NCBI GenBank assembly: GCA_002404095.1
Contig: DHJA01000170.1
Coordinates: 9,597-73,596, forward strand
Origin: Planctomycetaceae bacterium UBA4732
GTDB lineage: Bacteria > Planctomycetota > Planctomycetia > Gemmatales > Gemmataceae
Length of the DNA: 64,000 bases
Direction of reading: 5' to 3'
The notes beneath the pieces were generated by a model. That model was not told the origin of the DNA and ran no database searches. It worked only from the letters and a program-made list of their open reading frames with translations. The translations under genes and the position numbers were made by a program. Positions 36,273 through 43,507 of this stretch are shown one piece after another (position 1 is the stretch's first letter; every line of letters begins with the position of its first letter).

Positions 36273-37652
36273 TCAGCCGCCCGTCCGGTCTTCCAGGCTC
36301 CGACCCTGCGGGGTGATGGGGTCCGGCAAGTCGGCGCCCATCCCACTCTGCCGCATTCGGCTGTCGCCCGGCGCCCCCGGTGGCTCGTCCACCCCGTCAA
36401 CCAGGAGCAGACCGAGGATGGCGGTCTCCGACTGCCGCAGCTGCTCCAGCGCCTCGACGTAATCCACGCTGATCTGGAAGTAGGTCCGCTGAGCGACGAG
36501 TACTTGCGGCCAGGCCGCCGTCCGGTTGCGGAAGCTGTCCAGGTACAACTCGTAGGCTTCCTTCGCGTCCGGCAGGCTGTGGTCCCTATATTCTTCCACC
36601 GTGGCCAGGGCGGTGCGATAGCGGGCGTGCGTCCGCGCCAGCCGCTGCCGCAGCGACAGTTCGACCCGGCAAAGATTCTGTTGGGCGTAGGCAAGCTGAG
36701 CGTGGGCGGTCTGAATATTGCCCTGGTTCTTGTCGAATAGCGGCAGACGGACGCCAAGTTGAACGCTGGTCACGTCGTTACGAGTTTCAAAGTCGTAGCC
36801 GTTGGAGACGCGCGCCTGGATATTGGGGATCGGCTCGACTTGTTCACGTTTCAACCCGATCTGGTTGCGAGTAATCTCGGCGCGGGCGATCTGTAGCTCC
36901 GGACTGGCCTCTAGCAGATGGGCCAGGGCCGCGTCATAGTCCGGCGCCGCGCCGGGCGCATCCAGGTTTCCCTCCAGCCGTCCGAGTGGCAGGCAGGGAT
37001 CGCCGACGAAGGCCGCGAGTTGCTGCCATGCGGCATCGTACAAGGCGCGGGCGTTTTCCAGGGCCACCTTCTCCTGACGGGCCTCGATATGAGCCTGCAA
37101 CACGTCGGGCTTGTTGGCGGCGCCGACGTTCTTCAATTGCTCCGTGGTCGTCACCGCGTCGTCGGCGTTCTTGAGCAGGCCGGCGCGCACGGCGAGGAGC
37201 CGCTGCATCGCCAGAAGCTGATAGTACCGTGTGCGGACGCCGTTGAGGACGCGGTATTGCTGGGCCAGCGCCTGGCTCTCCATCTGCGATACTTCCTGGC
37301 CGAACTTGGCCCGGCTCAGTCGCAGCTTGCCGGCCGTGACGATGGTTTGGTCGATGAAGAGACCCTGCATCTCGCCGGCGCTGCCGGCGGCGTTGATGCG
37401 GTCGGCCTCATAGCCGATGGTCGGGTTGGGGTAGAGGCCGGACTGCAGGGCGCGGCCCCGCGACGCCTCGACGTTGGCGGCGGCCTGGGCGAGCGTGGGG
37501 TTGCCGCGCAGGGCCGCCTGTTCTAGATCGGCCAGCGTCAGAGAGGCGGATTGGGCGGGCGGCGGCGAATCCGCCGCGGGCGCGAGAGGCAACGCCAGGC
37601 CGACGATCAGACAAGCCAGCAGTGGGTGCTTCCTGCCCTGTGAGGTGAACAT
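36273..37652 (-). CDS. TolC-family outer membrane efflux protein (CusC/CzcC-like)
   Basis: 459 residues with a signal peptide (LLACLIVGLALPLAPAAD). Two OEP repeats: the first begins TLADLEQAALRGNPTLAQAA, the second LAHLLEASPELQIARAEITR, each with long helices and the typical YPNPTIGY and VRLPLFDKNQG segments. It would form the outer-membrane channel for the CusAB-like pump 4-6 kb away, and possibly for the RND system at 54-62 kb, which has no channel of its own. It is transcribed opposite to the rest of the island. Confidence 0.9.
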   Translation of the reverse strand: MFTSQGRKHPLLACLIVGLALPLAPAADSPPPAQSASLTLADLEQAALRGNPTLAQAAANVEASRGRALQSGLYPNPTIGYEADRINAAGSAGEMQGLFIDQTIVTAGKLRLSRAKFGQEVSQMESQALAQQYRVLNGVRTRYYQLLAMQRLLAVRAGLLKNADDAVTTTEQLKNVGAANKPDVLQAHIEARQEKVALENARALYDAAWQQLAAFVGDPCLPLGRLEGNLDAPGAAPDYDAALAHLLEASPELQIARAEITRNQIGLKREQVEPIPNIQARVSNGYDFETRNDVTSVQLGVRLPLFDKNQGNIQTAHAQLAYAQQNLCRVELSLRQRLARTHARYRTALATVEEYRDHSLPDAKEAYELYLDSFRNRTAAWPQVLVAQRTYFQISVDYVEALEQLRQSETAILGLLLVDGVDEPPGAPGDSRMRQSGMGADLPDPITPQGRSLEDRTGG

Positions 37653-37809
37653 CCTTGAATACTCCGCGGTTCGCGTTTAGCTCGGCGCCTGGATGCGCTT
37701 CTTACCGCACAAGGTTGTATCGGATAAATAGGCTCTGCAAGGAAACGCTATTTTGCGATAGAATACGCTTATCACGGGGAATGAGCGTTTTGCCTGACAG
37801 GAGTTCAAG

Positions 37810-38889
37810 TTGGCGATGCAATCGGCCCCACGAAACCGGCTCTCCGTCGGGATTGTTTACGCTCTCGCCGCCGCCGTGCTGTTTGGCGCCAGTACGCCTT
37901 TTTCCAAGCTGCTGCTGAGTAGCGTGTCGCCGGTGCTATTGGCGGCTCTGCTCTACCTTGGTTCGGGATGCGGCCTGACCTTATGGCTCTTGCTGGGGTC
38001 GTGGCTCACCGGAAAGAAATCCCAAGAAGCTCCCTTGAAGCGCGCCGACCTACCTTGGCTGGCCGGTGCCGTATTCTTCGGCGGCGTGGCGGGGCCGCTG
38101 TTGCTCATGCTAGGCCTCGCCGCGACGCCAGCCGCCGACGCCTCCTTGCTCTTGAACCTTGAAGGCGTCTTGACGGCGCTCTTGGCGTGGTTCGTGTTCA
38201 AGGAGAACTTCGACCGCCGGATCGCCTTGGGGATGGCGTGCATCACCGCAGGCGGGATACTGGTCTCTTGGACCGGCAATCCTTCAGGCGGCGTGCCGTG
38301 GGGCGCGCTGGGCATCGCCGGCGCCTGCCTCGCGTGGGGGATCGACAACAACCTGACCCGCAAAGTGTCGGCGGGCAACCCGCTTCAGATTGCGGCAATT
38401 AAAGGGTTAGTCGCCGGCGGGGTAAACCTGGCGATTGCCTTCGCGGCAGGCGCGCGTCTGCCCGCCTTCTCAACAGTTATGGCGGCATCGGCAGTCGGAT
38501 TGTTGGGGTACGGGGTGAGCCTGACGTGCTTCGTCTTGGCGCTGCGTCACCTTGGAACGGCTCGCACCGGGGCCTATTTCTCGCTGGCGCCCTTCGTCGG
38601 GGCGGGACTGTCCCTGCTCATCTTCCAAGGGGCAATCTCTTTCGTCTTTCTGGCGGCGACCGCGCTCATGGGTGTAGGTGTGTGGCTCCACTTGACGGAG
38701 CGCCACGAACACATGCACGAACACGAAGAAATGTTTCACGACCACCGCCACGTCCACGACGAGCATCATCAGCACGCGCATAGTCCCGACGACCCCGCAG
38801 GGGAACCCCACAGCCACCCGCACTTCCACCCGGCGATGAGGCATTCCCATCCCCATTACCCTGACATCCATCATCGCCACAAGCATTGA
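37810..38889 (+). CDS. EamA/DMT-family transporter with His-rich metal-binding tail
   Basis: 359 residues starting with TTG at 37810 (AGGAG seven bases before); an ATG at 37816 is the alternative. Ten hydrophobic segments form two EamA repeats (GIVYALAAAVLFGASTPFSK; GALGIAGACLAWGIDNNLTR). The last ~65 residues are an extreme His tail (ERHEHMHEHEEMF, HDHRHVHDEHHQHAH, HSHPHFH, HHRHKH). EamA proteins usually move metabolites, but the His tail and the metal island suggest export of a soft or borderline metal ion such as Ni, Co or Zn (inference). Confidence 0.9.
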   Translation: MAMQSAPRNRLSVGIVYALAAAVLFGASTPFSKLLLSSVSPVLLAALLYLGSGCGLTLWLLLGSWLTGKKSQEAPLKRADLPWLAGAVFFGGVAGPLLLMLGLAATPAADASLLLNLEGVLTALLAWFVFKENFDRRIALGMACITAGGILVSWTGNPSGGVPWGALGIAGACLAWGIDNNLTRKVSAGNPLQIAAIKGLVAGGVNLAIAFAAGARLPAFSTVMAASAVGLLGYGVSLTCFVLALRHLGTARTGAYFSLAPFVGAGLSLLIFQGAISFVFLAATALMGVGVWLHLTERHEHMHEHEEMFHDHRHVHDEHHQHAHSPDDPAGEPHSHPHFHPAMRHSHPHYPDIHHRHKH

Positions 38890-39348
38890 GCAGAAACAGA
38901 CCGCAGCCTAGAGGAACCCGGATGTGGGGTATGGCATGCACCGGCGGGACGGCGACCCCCTCAAGGAATCGAGCGATTTCGTCAAACGGTGAGCCGGAAG
39001 TGTGCGGAAAAGTCACACTTTGGCAGGTTGCGAGTTTCGACGGATAAGAACATCTGCCCTATCGCAAGCCACAATAGATTGTTTATTAAGAACTTACGTC
39101 ACTGGGCCGCAATGCGGCACACCATTTGCCATAATCCTTATAACAGACGAGTTGCGAGGACGGGAGTGCGCAAGGCTCTGGTTAGGCGTCGTTGAACCCG
39201 CGCCTGCATGTGTTGGTCCCGGATTCACGCTGGCTCAATCCTATCCTCAACAATGAACAGTTGAAAGTGAATGAAAAGAGTCGGTTACACCGTCCAGGCG
39301 CCGGGCCATATGCGGCCGATAAACCTGGCATCTACAAGGAGATATGTT
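38890..39348. other. 459-bp gap without a recognisable gene
   Basis: No convincing reading frame. It holds a small inverted repeat (GCCGC/GCGGC near 39107-39118) and an AT-richer stretch with TTGCCATAATCCTTATAAC (about 39126), which could include a promoter for the downstream TIGR03000 gene. Confidence 0.4.
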
Positions 39349-40134
39349 ATGGCGCCTACGCGCACGTTCCGAATCGGCACCTTCGCCCTCGCGGGCCTGT
39401 CGCTCACGGCGGCCCTGATCCTGGCGGCCGGCCCCGCCCTGACGGCCGCCCCCGTTCCCGACGTTCCCCCGTCTGGAAAATTCCCGCCCTGGCAACCGCC
39501 CAGCTTCAACGACTACCACGAAACCGCGCGCCCGACCCAGCCCTTGCCGGCCGTCATCACCGCTCCACCCGTGAAATACACTATTTCGGTTACCACCGTC
39601 CCTCAGAAGGCCGGGGAAGTGGACGCAGACCGCGTCGTGCTGATGGCCCATGTGCCGGAGGACGCCCGAGTGTGGATCGAGGGCGACCCGACCACTTCGA
39701 CCGGCACGGAACGATTCTTTAAGTCGCCCCGCATGACGCCCGACCAGGAGTACCACTACATGGTTCGCGTGGCCTGGGCCGAGGACGGCCACTGGGTCTC
39801 CAAGGAGTCCAGCATCCCGGTCACGGCGGGTCAGATGCAGTGCTTCTTCATCCGAAAGGCCGCCACCCCGGCGGATCAGGTGGCAGAGGCCCAGGCCAAC
39901 TTGGCCAAACTGTCGCCCGAGGACCGGAAGCTGGCGGAGGCGCAGAAGTTCTGCGTGGTGGAAAACAAAACGCTGCTCGGCGCTATGGGTGTGCCGGTCA
40001 AGGTGATGCTGAAAGATCAGCCGGTGTTCCTCTGCTGCAAGGCGTGCGAGAAGCAGGCTAAAGCCGACCCGGACAAGACCCTAGCCAAGGTCAAGGAACT
40101 GAAGGCTAAGAACGCCAAGCAGACTGGGAAGTGA
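39349..40134 (+). CDS. TIGR03000-type exported protein with C-terminal Cys module
   Basis: 261 residues from the ATG at 39349 (AAGGAGATATGTT upstream). A signal peptide (TFALAGLSLTAALILAAGPA) is followed by a TIGR03000-like planctomycete domain (about 80-165: VVLMAHVPEDARVWIEGDPT, YHYMVRVAW). A C-terminal module from about 185 follows: LSPEDRKLAEAQKFC, LLGAMGVPVKVM, VFLCCKACEKQA. The same module ends the CusB-like protein and forms most of the lipoprotein at 43045. Its pattern C-x26-C-C-x2-C suggests metal binding in the periplasm. In this copy the CPITG turn is changed to CVVEN. Confidence 0.82.
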   Translation: MAPTRTFRIGTFALAGLSLTAALILAAGPALTAAPVPDVPPSGKFPPWQPPSFNDYHETARPTQPLPAVITAPPVKYTISVTTVPQKAGEVDADRVVLMAHVPEDARVWIEGDPTTSTGTERFFKSPRMTPDQEYHYMVRVAWAEDGHWVSKESSIPVTAGQMQCFFIRKAATPADQVAEAQANLAKLSPEDRKLAEAQKFCVVENKTLLGAMGVPVKVMLKDQPVFLCCKACEKQAKADPDKTLAKVKELKAKNAKQTGK

Positions 40135-40203
40135 AATCGAGCACCGGGGATATTTATCGGGTGGGGGGAGGTAAGATTGTGCAGCCCCCGTCACGGATCG
40201 CTT

Positions 40204-40317
40204 AGAGTCTTTCCCAGAAGGGAGGTCAAACACGGCTGACACAGCCGTGGCACACCGAGGTTTCCAGTGCGCCACGGCTGTGTCAGCCGTGTTTCGACGG
40301 CTTATGGGACAGACTCT
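40204..40317. repeat. Compound palindrome
   Basis: Inner perfect 24-nt arms 40228-40251 and 40271-40294 (AAACACGGCTGACACAGCCG...). Outer arms 40204-40216 and 40305-40317 pair with one mismatch. Lies after the TIGR03000 gene stop in an otherwise empty interval. Confidence 0.85.
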
Positions 40318-40430
40318 TGGTCCAGGCCCGCCTGGAGATTGCTCCGGGCGGGGACTTGAGCAGCGTCTCTAAAGCAATGTTTCGCCGGAATCGACAATTA
40401 TTCAAGCCCGTTTGGCTTCTTGGTCTCGGC

Positions 40431-40459
40431 TTGACAGGGCCAGGAAAACCGGCTAAAAA
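40431..40459 (+). promoter_or_regulatory. Sigma70-like promoter, apparently leaderless
   Basis: TTGACA (40431-40436), exactly 17 bases, then TAAAAA (40454-40459). The expected +1 coincides with the ATG at 40466, implying a leaderless first cistron of the cus-like operon. Confidence 0.5.
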
Positions 40460-40465
40460 TTGAGT

Positions 40466-40939
40466 ATGCTCGCATTGCGCGGAACATCTCTGGTCACACA
40501 GGTCTGGTTAGCGATCCTTTTAACGCTCCTCTCCGGCGTTCCGCGCTTTTCCTGCGTCTGTCCTGACGGCGCCGTCCACTCTTCGTTCCTTGGCGTCCTT
40601 TGGGGCGGGACGGGCTGCTGTTGCTGCACACCATCGGGTGGCGCTCCTGCCGGCACGCAAGAAAAGAGTTGTTGCGGCGCGGTCCATGCGGGGAAAGCGG
40701 CCGGTCACTCTACCACTTCTTGTCCCCACAATGGGCCTCGGTGTCGAAAGACGGTCGCCTCTTCCGACGCGCAGGCGGTTCCTTCCACCCCGACGTTGGG
40801 CGACCTGCAACCACTAGCCTTGGAAGCCGCTTTCTCCACTCCGGCATCCGTAACCGTTTTGCCGCGATCCGCCGTTTTGACCCGCGACCCACCGCCGCCG
40901 ACCGATCTCATCGTCCAACTCGGGCGCCTCGTAATTTAA
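40466..40939 (+). CDS. Small Cys-rich exported protein
   Basis: 157 residues from the ATG at 40466; a TTG at 40460 is also in frame. A hydrophobic N-terminus (VTQVWLAILLTLLSGVPR) precedes a Cys-rich region with FSCVCPDG, GGTGCCCCTPSG, EKSCCGAVH and TTSCPHNGPRC. No family recognised. At least ten Cys just after the signal suggest metal chelation or an exposed metal-loading protein at the head of the CusB/CusA-like genes. The promoter at 40431 sets its start. Confidence 0.65.
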   Translation: MLALRGTSLVTQVWLAILLTLLSGVPRFSCVCPDGAVHSSFLGVLWGGTGCCCCTPSGGAPAGTQEKSCCGAVHAGKAAGHSTTSCPHNGPRCRKTVASSDAQAVPSTPTLGDLQPLALEAAFSTPASVTVLPRSAVLTRDPPPPTDLIVQLGRLVI

Positions 40940-41028
40940 GCACCTCTGCCACTCCTCTTCGTCTCTTGTAACAAGGCCGTCCTCCCTGCGCTTTAAGGGA
41001 TAGAGCGCTCGTGAGCCGGCCACTTGTT

Positions 41029-41113
41029 GGCGAACGGCCGGCGTAAGCCGGCTGGTACGTCACCAAGTCGGCGATAGCGTAACGCACCAGCCGGCTTACG
41101 CCGGCCGTTCGCC
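41029..41113. repeat. Palindrome with 28-nt perfect arms
   Basis: Arms 41029-41056 and 41086-41113 (GGCGAACGGCCGGCGTAAGC...) around a 29-nt loop. Lies 30 bases before the CusB-like ATG, inside the presumed operon leader, where a strong hairpin could influence expression. Confidence 0.88.
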
Positions 41114-41143
41114 TGCCCTTTCCGCGCCCCGGAGATTGGAATC

Positions 41144-42967
41144 ATGTCCGAAAATCATACCGTGCGCCCGGCCGGCACCAACGGCGATCTGGTTGCCACG
41201 CTCCAGCCGCCGCCGGAAAAGCACAGCGTCGGGTGGAAAGTCTTACAGGTTCTGAAGACGATTCAGGCCCGCCTGCGCTTCTTCGTGCTACTGGCGGCCA
41301 TGGGCGGCGTCATCCTCTATTGGGATACGTTAAAGGGCTATTACGAAAAATGGACGCGCCCCGCGACGGCGCAGTCGCCCGCCGACGCCGACAGCGAGTA
41401 CTACTGTCCGATGCACCCCACCGTCATCCGCGACCATCCCGACAAGTGCCCCATCTGCGGCATGCCCCTGTCGAAACGAAAGAAAATCGAGGGCGACGGC
41501 GAGGCGCTGCCAGCGGGCGTCATCAGCCGCGTCCAGCTCACGCCTTACCGGGTCGCCTTGGCCGGCGTCGAGACCAAGCCGGTCGAGTACCGCGCCCTGT
41601 CCAAGGAGATCACTGCGGCCGGCTTCGTGGAGTTCGACGAGCGCAAATTGACGCGCATCACCAACCACGTCAGCGGCCGCAGCCGCATCGACAAGCTCAA
41701 CGTCAACGTCACCGACCAGCCCGTCGCCAAGGGCGATCCGCTGGCGCTGCTGTACAGCCCCGACCTCGACCTTACCATGCAAAACCTGCTCGACGCCCAC
41801 CGCGCCGACAACAAGGCTCTCGAGCGCATGACGCGCCAGCGCCTCGACCTTTGGGGCATCGAGAGCGACCAGATCGAGACGGTCCTCAAGACCGGCAAAC
41901 CGATCACGCACTTGACCATCCGCTCGCCGGTGAGCGGCCACGTCCTGCGGAAGTATCAAATTGAGGGCGATTATATCGAAGAAGGGGCCAGGCTTTTCGA
42001 CGTGACCGACCTGTCAACGGTCTGGATCGAGGCCCAGATCTACGAGGACGAATTGGCGTTCCTGAAGCCGGATATGTCGGTCAGCGCCCGGCTCAAGGCG
42101 TTTCCCAACCGGGAATTCACCGGAATGCTGGCCTTCATCCATCCGCATCTGGATTCTGAATCACGGACACTTAAGGTGCGCTTTGATGTGGACAACCCGG
42201 AGCACCTCTTGCGGCCGGGCATGTACGCCGCGGTCACACTGAAGGTTCCCGCGACGCAGTTGACTGAGTTCGCCGTCCTCGCCGCCAAACGCCAATCCGA
42301 CTTGGCCGCCGCTGATTTCGCCGTCCACGCCCTGTTTGCACCTATGGGACCGACAAGCGGCGCGGGTCTGGGGTCGATGATACTCACGGCGGGGGAGCGG
42401 ACTCTGTTCGACAAAGGCGAGGTTCTGGCCGTGCCGGAGCGAGCCGTGATTGACTCCGGCGCCCGCAAGGTGGTCTATCGCGAAGCCGGACCCAGCCTGT
42501 ATGAGGGCGTCGAGGTCGAACTGGGGCCGCGCTGCGGCGATTACTACCCCGTCCTTCGCGGCCTCCGAGCGGGCGACAAGGTGGCAGGCGCCGGTTCGTT
42601 CCTCATCGACGCCGAAACCCGGCTGTCCGGCGGACTCGGCTCGAACTACTCCAGCGAACCCAATCCGAAAGGGCCGTCCACGAAGGCTCGGCTTTCGGCG
42701 GATGAGGACAAGGAAGCTGAAATCAAGGTCGCTCTGGACCAACTTAGTCCGGAAGATCGACGCCTGGCCGAAATCCAAGAGGTTTGTCCGATCACCGGGC
42801 TGCGCCTTGGCTCGATGGGCGCTCCGGTGAAGATCGACCTGAAAGGCCGGCCTGTTCTCCTCTGCTGTAGCTCCTGTCCGTCCAAGGCCAATGCCAATGA
42901 GCAAGGGACGCTGGACAAGATCGACCTGCGAAAAGCCAAGACGAAAGGCGCGGCGCCTGCGAAGTGA
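41144..42967 (+). CDS. cusB: CusB-like RND periplasmic adaptor with two metal-binding ends
   Basis: 607 residues. One membrane anchor (about 50-65) is followed by a heavy-metal-binding domain (about 85-108: YYCPMHPTVIRDHPDKCPIC, GMPLSKR), as in CusB/SilB relatives. The adaptor body follows (lipoyl/hairpin about 140-290, LTIRSPVSGHVLRKYQIEGD; barrel with DLSTVWIEAQIYEDE). The last ~75 residues are the extra Cys module (LSPEDRRLAEIQEVCPITG, LGSMGAPVKI, LLCCSSC). Normal adaptors end at about 400-450 residues, so this tail is an add-on. It connects the CusA-like pump to a TolC-type channel and may pass metal to the pump. Confidence 0.9.
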   Translation: MSENHTVRPAGTNGDLVATLQPPPEKHSVGWKVLQVLKTIQARLRFFVLLAAMGGVILYWDTLKGYYEKWTRPATAQSPADADSEYYCPMHPTVIRDHPDKCPICGMPLSKRKKIEGDGEALPAGVISRVQLTPYRVALAGVETKPVEYRALSKEITAAGFVEFDERKLTRITNHVSGRSRIDKLNVNVTDQPVAKGDPLALLYSPDLDLTMQNLLDAHRADNKALERMTRQRLDLWGIESDQIETVLKTGKPITHLTIRSPVSGHVLRKYQIEGDYIEEGARLFDVTDLSTVWIEAQIYEDELAFLKPDMSVSARLKAFPNREFTGMLAFIHPHLDSESRTLKVRFDVDNPEHLLRPGMYAAVTLKVPATQLTEFAVLAAKRQSDLAAADFAVHALFAPMGPTSGAGLGSMILTAGERTLFDKGEVLAVPERAVIDSGARKVVYREAGPSLYEGVEVELGPRCGDYYPVLRGLRAGDKVAGAGSFLIDAETRLSGGLGSNYSSEPNPKGPSTKARLSADEDKEAEIKVALDQLSPEDRRLAEIQEVCPITGLRLGSMGAPVKIDLKGRPVLLCCSSCPSKANANEQGTLDKIDLRKAKTKGAAPAK

Positions 42968-43044
42968 TGGATCACCAAGCGGCGTCGGCGAAGTGTGAGG
43001 GGGCCGCGCGGCCCCCCGAATCCCAGGGAAGGAGGATCGGTTTT

Positions 43045-43401
43045 ATGAAAGTTTATCAATGGGTCGGCTTAACCGCCCTACTGAGTCTCATGGTCCTGGC
43101 CGGCTGCCAGGACTCGGGGACGAACCCGCCCAAGGCCGCGGCGGACAAGGGCGCCAAAACGACGGAGGCGCAAGCCAGCATCGCGGAGCTGGCGCCGGAG
43201 GATCGGCCGCTCGCGGAAGCGCAGCGGCTCTGCCCCATCACCGGCGAACCGCTGGGCGGGATGGGGACGCCGATCAAGGTGGACGTCAAGGGCCAGACGG
43301 TTTTCCTGTGTTGCGACGGCTGTAAGAAGAAAGCCCTTGACAACCCGGATAAGACGCTGGCCAGTGTGCAAAAGCTGAAGTCTGCGCCTTCCGGCAACTG
43401 A
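43045..43401 (+). CDS. Small lipoprotein made of the Cys module
   Basis: 118 residues from the ATG at 43045 (GGAGGA upstream). Lipobox signal LLSLMVLAGCQDSG, a short linker, then the complete module: LAPEDRPLAEAQRLCPITGE, LGGMGTPIKVDVKGQ, VFLCCDGCKKKA and KTLASVQKLK. C-x25-C-C-x2-C gives four conserved Cys. Being only an anchor plus this module, it looks like a periplasmic metallochaperone comparable in role to CusF, but unrelated in sequence (inference). It sits between the adaptor and pump genes. Confidence 0.78.
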   Translation: MKVYQWVGLTALLSLMVLAGCQDSGTNPPKAAADKGAKTTEAQASIAELAPEDRPLAEAQRLCPITGEPLGGMGTPIKVDVKGQTVFLCCDGCKKKALDNPDKTLASVQKLKSAPSGN

Positions 43402-43407
43402 GTGTAA

Positions 43408-43492
43408 TGGCGAGCCGGGTCGCGTAAGCGCCCGGAGATGGGTTCAGTGATCGCTTGGCAAACTCCGGGCGCTTACGCGACCCGGCTCGCCA
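43408..43492. repeat. Palindromic element, family 1, intergenic copy
   Basis: Perfect 30-nt arms (43408-43437, 43463-43492) around a 25-nt loop. Same arms as the element at 11874. The loop is also related when inverted (15 of the first 18 positions equal). Ends 15 bases before the CusA-like ATG. Confidence 0.92.
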
Positions 43493-43507
43493 GAAGGGAA
43501 ACGAGTC

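Noticed and set aside
41029-41113. Hairpins considered as riboswitches, tRNAs or classical terminators
   Set aside because: Simple two-arm palindromes without tRNA features, conserved riboswitch cores or downstream T-runs; repetition of families 1-3 indicates dispersed elements.
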